Below are positions 53,569 through 63,214 of a stretch of DNA of 64,000 nt, in pieces. The stretch covers positions 94,377-158,376 of the forward strand of contig JAAFIF010000007.1 of NCBI GenBank assembly GCA_013298625.1. The letters run 5' to 3'. Position numbers and translations under genes: made by a program. The stretch comes from Myxococcales bacterium. GTDB taxonomy: Bacteria; Myxococcota_A; Polyangia; Polyangiales; Ga0077539. The notes under the pieces are model-generated. The model did not search any database, was not told where the DNA came from, and was given only the letters and a program-made list of their open reading frames with translations. The stretch's first letter is position 1. The number at the start of each line of letters is the position of its first letter.

Positions 53569-54613
53569 GGTGATCTCTCGACGCAAACCAGTGCGCTCGA
53601 AGGGCGGCCCGCGCCCGGACACCGTTTCGGACACGGTCGAGACCGAGCCTTCGTACACCTGGCGCGCGCTCGTCGACCAGCTCGTGACCCAGCACGCAAC
53701 GCTCACGCGCGTGGCCGAGCTGCTCGCCGAATCCAGAGGTTTTCGCGACGACGTCGCCTCGATCGAGCGCGCCCTGCGCAGGCTTCGCGCCCGACACGCA
53801 GAGCCCGGAGGCCTTTGGGGAGCCCGGCTGCTCGCGCGCTTCGGCCTGCCCGACGAGCCCGCGCGCCGCGCCCGGTGGATGGGCACGTATCACTCGAGGT
53901 TCACCGACCTTCCCGTGGACGTGTGCGAGTCGCTGCTGCGGCTGTGGGACGCGGGCCCTGTGCGCGAGTCCCGCGCCCGCGTGTGGATCGAGCTCGGCTA
54001 CTGCGCCGCGTGGCTGCGGCGAAGCGAGCTCGATCGCGCAGAGCGAGCCCTCCTCGGCGCCCACGCCCTGCTCGTCAACGCGCACCCCGCTGCGGAGGTC
54101 GAGTGGGCGCTCGGCGACGCCTTCGTCGCGTCGCTTCGAGAAGCCCCCGCGCGCTCGCACCGATCGCTCTCCCGCGCAAAGTCCGCGCTCGACGCGAACA
54201 AAGCGGCGATCGAACCCGACGAGCACGCGTGCCTGCTCGCGCGATGGACCGATCAGCGCGCCTTCGCGCTCAACCAGTCGCGCGCGCCCGAGCGCGAGCG
54301 CGAAGCCGAGGCCCTCTACGCCGCCCTCAGCGAGCGTGACGCCCCCGCCTTCGCCCGCTGTCGCCGAGAGAACGGCCTCGCGTACGCGCGCATGCGCGCC
54401 GGAGATCGCGCCGCGGCCATCGCCCACGCCGAGCGGGCCGCGCGCGCCGCAGGAGACGCAGGAGCGCTTCGCCTGCGCGCGATGGCGCTCCTGATGCTCG
54501 TGAAGATCAAAGGGCCCCTCGACGGCGCCGACGAGCTCGCGCGCGCCGCAATGATCGCGAGAGAGCTCGGCGACGCGCAGCTGGCGGCGCGGGTCGAGCG
54601 CCAGCGTCGGTGA
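53567..54613 (+). CDS. Helical-repeat (TPR-like) protein conserved in myxobacteria
   Basis: 348 residues. No signal or catalytic motif. Residues 25-115 hold a conserved block with HATLTRVAELLAESRGF, ERALRRLRAR, GARLLARFGLP and RWMGTYHSRFTDLP. The rest is Ala/Arg/Leu-rich helical hairpins with ERALLGAHALLV and AIAHAERAARAAGDA, resembling TPRs used as protein-docking surfaces. GTG 53570 is an alternative start. It is divergent from, and overlaps at the start codon with, the DEDDh exonuclease gene. Function unknown; I have the impression this family recurs in Myxococcota. Confidence 0.65.
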   Translation: MVISRRKPVRSKGGPRPDTVSDTVETEPSYTWRALVDQLVTQHATLTRVAELLAESRGFRDDVASIERALRRLRARHAEPGGLWGARLLARFGLPDEPARRARWMGTYHSRFTDLPVDVCESLLRLWDAGPVRESRARVWIELGYCAAWLRRSELDRAERALLGAHALLVNAHPAAEVEWALGDAFVASLREAPARSHRSLSRAKSALDANKAAIEPDEHACLLARWTDQRAFALNQSRAPEREREAEALYAALSERDAPAFARCRRENGLAYARMRAGDRAAAIAHAERAARAAGDAGALRLRAMALLMLVKIKGPLDGADELARAAMIARELGDAQLAARVERQRR

Positions 54614-54671
54614 GGCGCTCCAGCGAGCGCGGCCCTAAACATGCTACGCACGCAAGGCGACCAGGACTCTC

Positions 54672-55751
54672 ATGGACGAGGCCGACGACACGATCGAGAC
54701 CGCGCGATGGGCACACGAGCAGGCGAGCAGCGCCCCGGACGAGCTCGTCCGCGCCTTCGCCGAGCGCGTACGCGCGATGCACTTTCGTCCGCGCGCGACG
54801 GTGCTCGACGCAGCACTCTCGGGGCACCCCGCGCTCGGCGCGGCGCTTGTTCGCTCGATGCGCGGAGCGATCGACGACGACGGCGTTCGCGCGACGCTCG
54901 AGTCGCTGCCGCTCGCGACGCTCGCGCGCGTGTTGTGCGCGCTCTCGCGGGAGCCAGACGCGGCGTTTGCGCTCAGCCTCGCCGCCTGGCCCGGCCCGCT
55001 CTCGTGTGTGTCCGTCGCGAGGACACACCCGGACTACCCGGGCGACGAAGCGCTGCGCCAGTCGCTGCTGACCGTGGTCGCAGGGCCGTATCGCGCGTCA
55101 GCCAGGGTGCGAGCGATCTACGAGCTCGTGGCGATGGGCGGACACCGCGCGACGATCGACGGCGTCGCGGCAGCGCTCGATGACACCGTGCACGACCTGC
55201 GCACAGCCGCGGTGCGGGCGCTGGCTCGGCTGCGCGCGACGCGGCCGCTGCTCGGCGCGCTCGACTCTCCGCACGCGACGGTGCGCGCGGACGCGCGAAT
55301 GATGCTCATTCAGCTGGTCAACCGACGGGAGGCGCCGAGGGACGAGGTGCTCGCGGCGTTCGAGCTGATCGCGTCCGACGCCAGGCGCGCGCCGAGAGAG
55401 CGCTTCGAGTCGCGCAGGGCGCTGCGCGAGCTCGGCGAGAGCGTCGAGCGCGTCCCGTGGTCGGGGCTGCACCAGGACGCGGCTGATTCGCTCGCACACG
55501 AAATCAACTCGCTAGCGAATCGTCTGGCGATTCACGAGTACGTCTCGGTCCTCGCGGACGCCGATGACCCGCGAGCGACCGACGCGGTGCGCGAGGCGCT
55601 GGCGCGGCCGGCGAAGGTGGGGCGGGCGCTGGCGGGGTTTCGAGCGTTCTTCAAGGGACCGCACGGCGCCAAGGCGCTGAAGGTGCTCGCGCGCGACCGC
55701 GACCCGCTCGTGCGCGAGCGCGCGGCGGAGCTGTCGAAGATGCGCGGCTGA
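54672..55751 (+). CDS. HEAT-repeat-like protein
   Basis: 359 residues made of consecutive helical pairs, with the HEAT-type pattern clearest at 165-215 (DDTVHDLRTAAVRALARLRA, DSPHATVRADARMMLI) and at the end (DRDPLVRERAAELSKM). The N-terminal half contains PRATVLDAALSGHP and ALARVLCALSREPD. No catalytic or membrane motif. It is 58 bp after the TPR-like gene in the same direction and convergent with the HelD gene (16-bp gap). Likely a scaffold protein; no partner can be named. Confidence 0.65.
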   Translation: MDEADDTIETARWAHEQASSAPDELVRAFAERVRAMHFRPRATVLDAALSGHPALGAALVRSMRGAIDDDGVRATLESLPLATLARVLCALSREPDAAFALSLAAWPGPLSCVSVARTHPDYPGDEALRQSLLTVVAGPYRASARVRAIYELVAMGGHRATIDGVAAALDDTVHDLRTAAVRALARLRATRPLLGALDSPHATVRADARMMLIQLVNRREAPRDEVLAAFELIASDARRAPRERFESRRALRELGESVERVPWSGLHQDAADSLAHEINSLANRLAIHEYVSVLADADDPRATDAVREALARPAKVGRALAGFRAFFKGPHGAKALKVLARDRDPLVRERAAELSKMRG

Positions 55752-55767
55752 GCCCCCTTAGAGACGG

Positions 55768-58338
55768 TCAGTCCCTGAAGCGCTCGGGCAGCAGGCTCGA
55801 CGGGCGTCCCGCGCACACGACCCAGAGCTGGTGCGCCGCGCGCGTCGAAGCGATGTGCAACAAGTGACGGTTCTCGTCGCTCTCGGGAAACATCCCCTCG
55901 GTGACGTCCACCATCACGACGTAGTCCCACTCGAGGCCCTTCACCTGCCGAACGTCGGTCACTTCGACGCCGTTCTTGAAGGTGAAGTCCTGGTTGCGCA
56001 CGCGCGTGAGTCGCGGGACCTCAGCCTTCTCGAGGCCCTGGTAGTACAGGTCCGCGCGCTCGGGGTCCTTGGCGATCACGCACACGTTGGCCCGCGGCTC
56101 GTCGAGCATGAGCCCGCGCAGCGACTCGCCCAAGAACGCCATCGCCGCGCCGGTGTCCGCGAAGCGATGCACTTCGACGGGCGCTCCCGAGCGCGTCGCC
56201 TGCGGGGGATTGGGGTCCGCGAGCGGGCCGAGCACGGCGCGCGCGAAGTCGAGCACCTCGGCGGTCGAGCGGTAGCCGATGCGCAGCGGCTCGACGTCGA
56301 CGCTCTGAAGACCGAGGTCCTTGAGCACGCCGCGCCAGTCGGTGAACCCGTTGTCCATCAGCAAGCGCTGCGCGGTGTCGCCCGCGAGCGTGACGCTGCG
56401 CGCGGGGGTCACGCAGTCGAGCAGGACGGACATCTCGATCGGCGAGAGGTCCTGCGCTTCGTCGACGAAGACGTGCTCGTAGAGCAGGACGTTCTTGCGG
56501 TCGCGGCGCAGCGGTCCGCGCTTCTTCTGGTACAGGCGCAAGAGCAGGGCGTCGTCTTCGATGTCGAGCGCCACGTCGTCGTCTCCGGCGCGCTCGTCGC
56601 GGCCGTCGAGGGCGCGGTACGGGTCGACCTCGTCGCGGTCGTCGTCGTCCTCTGCGGCGCTGCGGCGCGAGCGGGGCTTGCTGTCGTCGCCGCCGACGCG
56701 CTCGACGTCGAGCATGTCCATCGCGTCTTCGCGGTCCTGCCGCGTGCGCAGCGGCTTGACCTTCTGCTCGCGCTTGTCGTCGTCGTCGCTGGTGTCGAGG
56801 TCGTCTCCGTCCTTGGGCGCGCCGGGCTCATCAGCCACGCGCGCGACGCGGTCCGAGCAGTAGCGAACCGCGCTGGCGAGCTCGTCGTCGCTGAACGCGT
56901 CGGGGTCGCGCTCGTCGAGCGCCTTGCGCAACAGCTTGAAGTTGGTGAGCAGCTCGGCCCAGTCCCACACGACGTCTTGGGCGCGGCGACGGACGCGATC
57001 GAGCGCTGTTTCTGCGGCCATTCGCGTGTCGCTGGCGAGGCCGCCGCCCTTGTCGCCGTTGACCTCGCGATCGCCGCGGATCCACAGGCCCATCACGGCC
57101 ACGCGCTGCGCCGGCGGCCACTCGGCCATCGAGCGCCAGACCTTGAGGGCGCGCTCTCCGTGCGACGTCGACTCGACCGCGCGCGCGACGCCCTTGTCGA
57201 TCGCGCGAGACTCTTCAGCGACGCGCTCGTCGATGAGCTGCAAGAGCACGGGGTGCTTCTTGAGCCGCGTGACGGCGGTCGGAGTGTCCTCGGTGTACTC
57301 GCGCGGGAGCTTGGGCAGGTGCTTCTTGCGCTGCTGCTGCGCCCAGTCACGAAAGGTCGTGACGGGGGTGCCCTCGACGCCGAGCGACGGAAGCACGCGA
57401 GAGATGTAGCTCGCGAGCGCGATGTTGAAGACGACGACCAGCATCTTGTCGGGGCTGAAGCGCCGCGGCTCTTGAAACGCGAGGTACGCGATGCGATGCA
57501 GCCCGATGGTGGTCTTGCCCGAGCCCGCGCCGCCCTGAATCACGACGAGGCCCGAGGACGCCTTCGAGATGAGCTCGAACTGGCGCTTGTCGATCAGCGC
57601 AGGAATGTCCGGCAAATGCCGCTCTTCGCGCCCCGACACGCGCACGCCCAAGCGGCCGCGGCGCACGAGGTACTCGTCGAGCGCGGGAGGGCGCTCGGCC
57701 TTGCCCTGGCCTCCCGCGAGCTTGGTGGCGGACGAGTCGATGCGGTGCCAGCGCGGGGGCGTTCCGCGGCGGACGAAGGTGCCTTGCGGGGCGATGACGC
57801 GACGGACGACGGAGTCGGCCACCACCACGGCGCGACGCACGGACATCACGCCTTCGACCGAGCGGCCCGCGATCTCTTCTTCGTAATCGTCGCCTTCGCT
57901 GTAGCGGTAGTAGAGCTTCGAGACCGGCGCGTCGCGCCAATCGACGATGCGCACCCCGCGGTCGGTGTCGACGTAGGTCCCGTTGCCGACGAGCACGTCG
58001 CGGGTGCGGCCGTTCTCGACGAGGCGCATGTGCCCAAAGTACGGGGAGTTCTTGTCGACGCGGATCGCGGGGACCTCTGCGCGCCGCGCCATGATGCCCT
58101 GCAGTCGCTCCATCTGCTGCACGAGCGGCGGGAGGTCTTCTCCGCGCGCCTCGGAGATCTGGTCGCGCAGCGAGAGGAGCTCTTCGTCGTAGCTCACCGT
58201 GTATTGCGTCTCGATGGCGTCCAGCGCCTCGAGCGACCGCTGCAAGAGCTTCTCTTCTTCGCCGACGATGCCGTCGCGTTCGGCGTCGTTCTCATCGTGC
58301 GCGGGGTCGTGCGTCGTGTCGGACACGGATGCGGTCAC
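55768..58338 (-). CDS. HelD-like superfamily-1 helicase
   Basis: 856 residues. The N-terminal ~120 residues are helical (LLQRSLEALDAIE, EELLSLRDQISEAR), as in HelD's RNA-polymerase secondary-channel arm. The ATPase core has the P-loop GGAGSGKTTIGLHRIAYL (residue ~270), VFVDEAQDLSP (~627), GDTAQRLL and, near the end, VKGLEWDYVVMVD and ASTRA. HelD proteins remove stalled RNA polymerase from DNA; UvrD-type DNA helicase activity is the alternative. Between the two RecA lobes is an unusually acidic insert (~510-600, runs such as EDDDDRDEVD). The start is GTG at 58336-58338. Convergent with the HEAT-like gene. Confidence 0.88.
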   Translation of the reverse strand: MTASVSDTTHDPAHDENDAERDGIVGEEEKLLQRSLEALDAIETQYTVSYDEELLSLRDQISEARGEDLPPLVQQMERLQGIMARRAEVPAIRVDKNSPYFGHMRLVENGRTRDVLVGNGTYVDTDRGVRIVDWRDAPVSKLYYRYSEGDDYEEEIAGRSVEGVMSVRRAVVVADSVVRRVIAPQGTFVRRGTPPRWHRIDSSATKLAGGQGKAERPPALDEYLVRRGRLGVRVSGREERHLPDIPALIDKRQFELISKASSGLVVIQGGAGSGKTTIGLHRIAYLAFQEPRRFSPDKMLVVVFNIALASYISRVLPSLGVEGTPVTTFRDWAQQQRKKHLPKLPREYTEDTPTAVTRLKKHPVLLQLIDERVAEESRAIDKGVARAVESTSHGERALKVWRSMAEWPPAQRVAVMGLWIRGDREVNGDKGGGLASDTRMAAETALDRVRRRAQDVVWDWAELLTNFKLLRKALDERDPDAFSDDELASAVRYCSDRVARVADEPGAPKDGDDLDTSDDDDKREQKVKPLRTRQDREDAMDMLDVERVGGDDSKPRSRRSAAEDDDDRDEVDPYRALDGRDERAGDDDVALDIEDDALLLRLYQKKRGPLRRDRKNVLLYEHVFVDEAQDLSPIEMSVLLDCVTPARSVTLAGDTAQRLLMDNGFTDWRGVLKDLGLQSVDVEPLRIGYRSTAEVLDFARAVLGPLADPNPPQATRSGAPVEVHRFADTGAAMAFLGESLRGLMLDEPRANVCVIAKDPERADLYYQGLEKAEVPRLTRVRNQDFTFKNGVEVTDVRQVKGLEWDYVVMVDVTEGMFPESDENRHLLHIASTRAAHQLWVVCAGRPSSLLPERFRD

Positions 58339-58418
58339 TCCTCGTTGGGGACACCTTCGAAAATGAAGGGCCGACGGGCATACGCGCCGCGCACTCCCCG
58401 CGCAAGAGGGACCTCCGC

Positions 58419-59627
58419 TCAGCGCGGGGTCGGGGTTGTGGTGGCAGTGGCCGTCGAGGTTGTCGTCGTGCTCGCGCCTCCGACGGGCGTGGTGACCGTG
58501 GCCGAGCCCGAAGGGGCCGTCACGGTCGCCGAGCCCGCGGGGGTCGTCGTGGTGCTCGTCGTGCTCGTGGTGGTCGTGGTGGTCGTCACAGGGGCCGTAG
58601 CGGGCGCGGTCGCGTCAGCGGCCGGCGTCGGGCACTCGGGGCACGTCGGGCACGCAGGCGCCGCGGGCGCGGCGGGCGGCGGAGGCGCGTCGAACGAGTG
58701 CGAGAAGTTGATGGTGAGCAAGAGGTTGTGGTCGAGCGACTGCGCGTTGCCGACGGGCTGAACGAGCGCGCGGAGGTTGTACTGCGCGCCCACCGAGAAG
58801 AAGTCGCTGACCTTGAACGCGAGCCCCGTCTGGAGGTTGACGCGGATGTCCGGCGGCGCGTTGACGCCGGGCGTCGCCGCGTTGGGCGTCGCGAGGCCCA
58901 AGAAGTTCACCAGCGTCTCGAGCCCCGCGTTGAACGAGAACATGCTCGACGTGTTGTCTTCGTAGCCGAGGTAGATGCGACCCATGAAGGCGAGGGCGCC
59001 GCACTGGTTGGGCATTCCGGCCATGCCTGCTGCGGTGCCGGTGGGGCAGCGCGCGGGCGCAGCGGCGGTGAACTCGAGGATCTCGTAGGTGAGGTCGACG
59101 CCGAACTCGCCCTTGAACTTTCGACGCCCGGGGTCGTTGTAGAAGTTGCGCAGGTAGCCGACCTGCCCCGACGTGCGCGCCGCGAAGCCCGCGAAGGTGT
59201 CGCGAAAGAACAGCGGGCTCACCCAGATCGAGTTGTCGCCGAAGTACCGGTCGTAGCGCGCGCGGAGCAGGTAGTTCTCCGCGTTTCGCTGGTAGCCCGC
59301 GGCCGCCATCATCTGGTTGACCGCGAAGCCGAGGTTCAAGTTGCCCTCGGCCGTCAGCTCGTTGGCGCCGCGGCGGAGCTGGTAGCGCGTGGCGATGTTG
59401 GCCGAGAGCGAGCGAGAGTTTCCTTCGACGAGCGCGCCGCCGGCTTGCAAGCGCAAGCGGTGTTCGTCCGTGGCCTCGGCGCGCGCTGCGACGGCCTCGA
59501 ACTGGTTCGCCGTTCGGTTGGACACGGCGATGTCTTGCGCGACGGCCGTGCTCGGAGCGAGGGCGGCGCACGCGAGCGCCGAAAACGCGATCAACGAGAG
59601 TTTCGACAGTGTGACGTGGTTCGACAT
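58419..59627 (-). CDS. DUF481-type outer-membrane beta-barrel
   Basis: 402 residues. A signal peptide (ends STAVAQ) is followed by ~270 residues of amphipathic strands typical of DUF481/YdiY barrels: RLRLQAGGALVEGNSRSLSA, NYLLRARYDRYFGDNSIW, GQVGYLRNFYND and HNLLLTINFSHSFD at the end. The last ~90 residues are outside the barrel: a CPTCPECP motif, then a long Thr/Ala/Pro/Ser tail (TTTTTTSTTSTTTT) that should be exposed or periplasmic. Two Cys pairs lie in the barrel loops. Follows the HelD gene in the same direction by 80 bp. Function of the family is poorly known. Confidence 0.78.
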   Translation of the reverse strand: MSNHVTLSKLSLIAFSALACAALAPSTAVAQDIAVSNRTANQFEAVAARAEATDEHRLRLQAGGALVEGNSRSLSANIATRYQLRRGANELTAEGNLNLGFAVNQMMAAAGYQRNAENYLLRARYDRYFGDNSIWVSPLFFRDTFAGFAARTSGQVGYLRNFYNDPGRRKFKGEFGVDLTYEILEFTAAAPARCPTGTAAGMAGMPNQCGALAFMGRIYLGYEDNTSSMFSFNAGLETLVNFLGLATPNAATPGVNAPPDIRVNLQTGLAFKVSDFFSVGAQYNLRALVQPVGNAQSLDHNLLLTINFSHSFDAPPPPAAPAAPACPTCPECPTPAADATAPATAPVTTTTTTTSTTSTTTTPAGSATVTAPSGSATVTTPVGGASTTTTSTATATTTPTPR

Positions 59628-59816
59628 GGTGGCGGCTTGTCGCGCGGTTCGCCGAGGTTTGTCAAACAGCGGAGCGAGCCAATTTGCGCGCGCGTGCGGC
59701 GCAGCGCGAAGGGCGTTCGACGAGCGATCGAGGCCACGAATTCAAGCCTCGCATCTATTGGCGCTCGACGCGCGCGCGGTGTTAGCGTGTTTGGTTTTTC
59801 GCGCAGCGAGCGACGC

Positions 59817-62231
59817 TCAGTTCGCAGCAGGGACGTTCACGGCGCCGTCGCCGTTGGTGTCGACGAACACCGGGCTCGTGAAGCCGATCGCGCGCGCGTT
59901 GGGGTACGGCGGCAACACGTGCGGCAGCGGACGCTCTGCGCTCGCCCACGCGATCAGCACCGAGTCTCCTTCGAGCGCGACGTCGAACGTCCGCTCGAAC
60001 CGCAGCCCACCCTCCGCGGGCGGCGCGCCCTCGACCAACGCAGGCACCGGCGCCTCGAACGCGACACGATCGTTGACCCACAGCTCGACCCGCTCGACAG
60101 GAACCCATCGCGCCGCGCGCACGCGCACCGTCGCGCGCACCCGTCGCAGCCCGCCCGGCCGCAGCAGCGTGTCTCCGGGCGACATGTTCTCGACCCGCAG
60201 CTCGACCAACGGCCCCGACGAGACCGTCGTGTGCCCGGCGCGCACCGCGTCCATCACCCGCGTCGCGCGCAGACCCACTTGCGAGCCGTCGCCGCGCGCG
60301 TAGGTCCGCGGCCACCCTGCTTCTTCGAACACCAGGTGATGCGAGTCGCTGTTGCCCGTGGCCCCCGCGTGAATGCCCGCGCGCGCCAGGCCCACGAGGT
60401 CGCGCACCCCCTCGCGCACGCGCTCGGGCTCTTCGAGGTACATCCCGTTGAACGCCTCGAACGCGTCGAACCCGCTCGCGAACCGCGCGCCGCCGCGGCC
60501 CGTGCGCGCGTCGAACCCCGTGATCTCGAAGTACCCGATGCTCGGCGCCATGCGCGCGTGGTTCACCTGCAGCACGCTCGCGCCCGCTTGCCGCGCGCTG
60601 CGCACGATCTGCTCCATCGTCACGTCGTGGTACGCGAGCGCGCCCCGCACCCCGCGCCCCGCCAGCGGAAACACGTTGAAGTGCCCGAGCAGCGCGCCGG
60701 TCGTCGTGACCTCGTCGCCCGCCACCGTCGCGATCAGCGGCTCGAGCCCAAGCGTCCGCACCGTCGGCTCGTAGTCGGTCACCGCGTTGTGATCGGTCGC
60801 GACCGCCATCTCGATCCCGTTGCACACAAGCGACGCCACGCGCGCGGCGAGCGACACCGACGAGTCCGGCGACGGCGCCGCGTGCAAGTGCAGGTCGCTC
60901 GCGATGTACTCGCGCGTGTCCACCTCGCGCGCGATCGTGTCGCGCACCTCGACCACCGCGCCGTCCTCGACGGCCACCTCGCGAACGGACAGCGAAAACG
61001 CAGGCCCCCGCGCGCCGATCACCCGATAGCGCCCCGCGCGCACCGGCAGCTCGGCCCACCCGTCGAGCGCGTACATCGTGCTGTGCGCGGCGTACCGTCG
61101 CTCGCCGTTGGTAAACGTCGGGTCCGGCGTCCCGTCCATGCCTCGAACGATGATCTTCGTCGGCGCGCCGACGCCCGCCTCGCTCGTGTACGTCGCGCGG
61201 ATCACGCCGATGCGCGCGGCGGCCATCGCCACGGTCCCCGTCACGGGCTGCGACGGCACGCGGGTGACCCCCGCGTGATCGCGCACGGACATCGTCGCGC
61301 CCAACGACGGGGGCAACACCAGGGCGGTCTCTCGCTCGGCGCGCTCGAAGATCGCGACCTCGCGGCCCTGCGCGTCGTGCAAGAGCACCGCTCCGCCCCG
61401 CGCGTCGCCGAAGCGAACGGTCGCTCTGCGCGTGGCGCCGCGCAGCTTCGACAGCGCGCTCAGCACGTCACCGCGCGCGACGTGCAGCGTGCGCACCGCG
61501 CGCGCCCCGTCCCAGCGCACCCGCGCCTCGGCCCGAAACGTCTCTGCCGCGATCTGGATCACCCTGCGCGTGACGGGCCGCGGGCGATCGAACTCGAGCG
61601 CAGCGCCCACGCCCTCGGCGCCGAACGCCATCCACCCGCTCTCGGCGCGCTCGCCCCACGCGTGACCTTCTCGGTCCACGTGGAGAGACACAGCACCAGT
61701 ATTCAACTCGTCGGCCAATGAAGCGCCCTCGGGCATCCCTCGCAGCGCGCGCGTCTCGATGACGAACGCGCCCGAAGGCCCCGCGCACAGGTGGGTCTCG
61801 ACCCGCGCGGGCCCCGCGTCGCCGACGATCTTCACCCCTTCGCCGCCGCTCTCGCAGCGCATGCGCGCGACGGTGCTCGCCGCGACCGCGGTGAACGAGC
61901 CGTCGGCCCGGACGATTCCTGCCCGCCACCATTGCAGCGCGTCGCCCTCCGACGGGCGATCGGCGATCGAGAGGTCGACCACGGCGCCGCGGATCGGCCT
62001 GCGCCCTTGTTCGTCCGGCGCGGTCGCGACGACGAGCCTCGCGCCGTCGCTTCCTTCGAGCACGAGGTCTCCGCGGCGGCCGAGCGCGTCGTGTTCGCTT
62101 CGATCCGATGGCAGCTCGGTGACGCGACCGTGAACGACGGCGCCCGCTTCGCGAACGACCACCCTCGGCTCGCGACAACTGTTGCAGCCAACGGAGTGGA
62201 CGACACACACGGCGAGCAGCGCTCTCTTCAT
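59817..62231 (-). CDS. PHP-domain (CehA/McbA-type) metallohydrolase lipoprotein
   Basis: 804 residues. Start ATG 62229-62231 gives MKRALLAVCVVHSVGCNSC, a lipoprotein-like signal. About 400 residues of beta-rich sequence precede a PHP domain with DLHLHAAPSPD (HxH metal ligands), MAVATDHNAVTDYEP, GHFNVFPL, LQVNHARM and GNSDSHHLV. PHP hydrolases use two to three metals to cut phosphoesters or carbamate/amide bonds; CehA/McbA hydrolyse carbaryl. The C-terminus has a beta-sandwich (VRATVRVRAARWVPVERVEL) and ends FVDTNGDGAVN, a dockerin-like Asp/Asn pattern. Outside the cytoplasm by its signal. Divergent from the ExbB gene (161-bp gap that should hold both promoters). Substrate unknown. Confidence 0.85.
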   Translation of the reverse strand: MKRALLAVCVVHSVGCNSCREPRVVVREAGAVVHGRVTELPSDRSEHDALGRRGDLVLEGSDGARLVVATAPDEQGRRPIRGAVVDLSIADRPSEGDALQWWRAGIVRADGSFTAVAASTVARMRCESGGEGVKIVGDAGPARVETHLCAGPSGAFVIETRALRGMPEGASLADELNTGAVSLHVDREGHAWGERAESGWMAFGAEGVGAALEFDRPRPVTRRVIQIAAETFRAEARVRWDGARAVRTLHVARGDVLSALSKLRGATRRATVRFGDARGGAVLLHDAQGREVAIFERAERETALVLPPSLGATMSVRDHAGVTRVPSQPVTGTVAMAAARIGVIRATYTSEAGVGAPTKIIVRGMDGTPDPTFTNGERRYAAHSTMYALDGWAELPVRAGRYRVIGARGPAFSLSVREVAVEDGAVVEVRDTIAREVDTREYIASDLHLHAAPSPDSSVSLAARVASLVCNGIEMAVATDHNAVTDYEPTVRTLGLEPLIATVAGDEVTTTGALLGHFNVFPLAGRGVRGALAYHDVTMEQIVRSARQAGASVLQVNHARMAPSIGYFEITGFDARTGRGGARFASGFDAFEAFNGMYLEEPERVREGVRDLVGLARAGIHAGATGNSDSHHLVFEEAGWPRTYARGDGSQVGLRATRVMDAVRAGHTTVSSGPLVELRVENMSPGDTLLRPGGLRRVRATVRVRAARWVPVERVELWVNDRVAFEAPVPALVEGAPPAEGGLRFERTFDVALEGDSVLIAWASAERPLPHVLPPYPNARAIGFTSPVFVDTNGDGAVNVPAAN

Positions 62232-62392
62232 CGTTGCGCCAATGTATCGCGCTCGCTCGCCGAAGCGCGCGCGCAACGATCGTGTCGTCACTCGTCCGTC
62301 ACGCCGCGCACACGCCCGTGACAAGCCCGGCAGCTAGCACCGTCGTGCGTCGCAGAGACTTCACTCAGCGGTCGCGAAGGAGCGCATCGTCC

Positions 62393-63172
62393 ATGCACCT
62401 CAGCCTCGCAGCCAGTTCGGGTTTGATCGCGGTCTTCACTCGCTTCGCGCTGCTCGGCGCAGAGTGGGTCATGTGGGTGCTGATCGGGCTGTCCGTGCTC
62501 TCGATCGGCGTGATGATCGAGCGCTGGCGATACTTTCGCTCGCTGCGCGACGACCTCGGGGCGCTCGGCAAGAAGGTCGCCGCCCTGCTGCGCGCCGGAA
62601 AGCTCGAAGACGCCCGCGGCGCCCTGCGCGCTTCGCCCTCGCCCGCGGCGCTCGTCGCCCTCGCGGGGCTCGAGCACGACGAAGACGGCCCCGAGGCGCG
62701 CGAGAAGGCGATGCACTCCGAGCTCGCCCGCGTCCGCCCGTCGCTCGAGCGCAACCTCGCCTTCCTCGGAACCGTGGGAAACAACGCTCCGTTCGTCGGT
62801 CTCTTCGGAACCGTCATCGGGATCATCCAGTCGTTCGACGCCCTCAAGGCCCCCACGGGGCGCACCGCCGCCGCCGCGCAAGCCGCAGCGCAAGCCGCGA
62901 CCTCTCGCGTGATGGGGACGATCGCCGAGGCCCTCGTCGCCACCGCCGTGGGTCTGCTCGTCGCGATCCCCGCGGTCGCCGCGTTCAACTACTTCCAGCG
63001 CATCGTGAAGCAGCAGCTCGGGCTGACCGAGACGCTCACGCAGCTGGTCCTCTCGCACGCGCACGCCATCCACGACCGCGAGCTGCGCGAGCACCGCGGC
63101 GACCTCGTCCGCTCGTTCGACGCTCCCCCGTCGCCCCGCGAGCCGCGCGCCCTCGAGCCCGCGCAGGCCTGA
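62393..63172 (+). CDS. MotA/TolQ/ExbB-type proton-channel protein
   Basis: 259 residues, three membrane helices. The first is at 12-40 (MWVLIGLSVLSIGVMIE), the second includes the signature NAPFVGLFGTVIGIIQSF, the third is ALVATAVGLLVAIPAVAAFNYF. These form the pentameric channel that powers TonB or Tol from proton flow. The ATG at 62393 was chosen: AAGGAG lies about ten bases upstream and residues beforehand are shadow sequence. Followed by exbD-like and TonB-like genes (42 bp, then a 4-bp overlap), which makes a classical energy-transduction operon. Whether it serves TonB or Tol transport is undecided; the third gene's Pro-rich start favours TonB. Confidence 0.93.
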   Translation: MHLSLAASSGLIAVFTRFALLGAEWVMWVLIGLSVLSIGVMIERWRYFRSLRDDLGALGKKVAALLRAGKLEDARGALRASPSPAALVALAGLEHDEDGPEAREKAMHSELARVRPSLERNLAFLGTVGNNAPFVGLFGTVIGIIQSFDALKAPTGRTAAAAQAAAQAATSRVMGTIAEALVATAVGLLVAIPAVAAFNYFQRIVKQQLGLTETLTQLVLSHAHAIHDRELREHRGDLVRSFDAPPSPREPRALEPAQA

Positions 63173-63214
63173 GCCACACACCCACTCTACCTGCAAATTC
63201 ACAGGAGCAATCAC

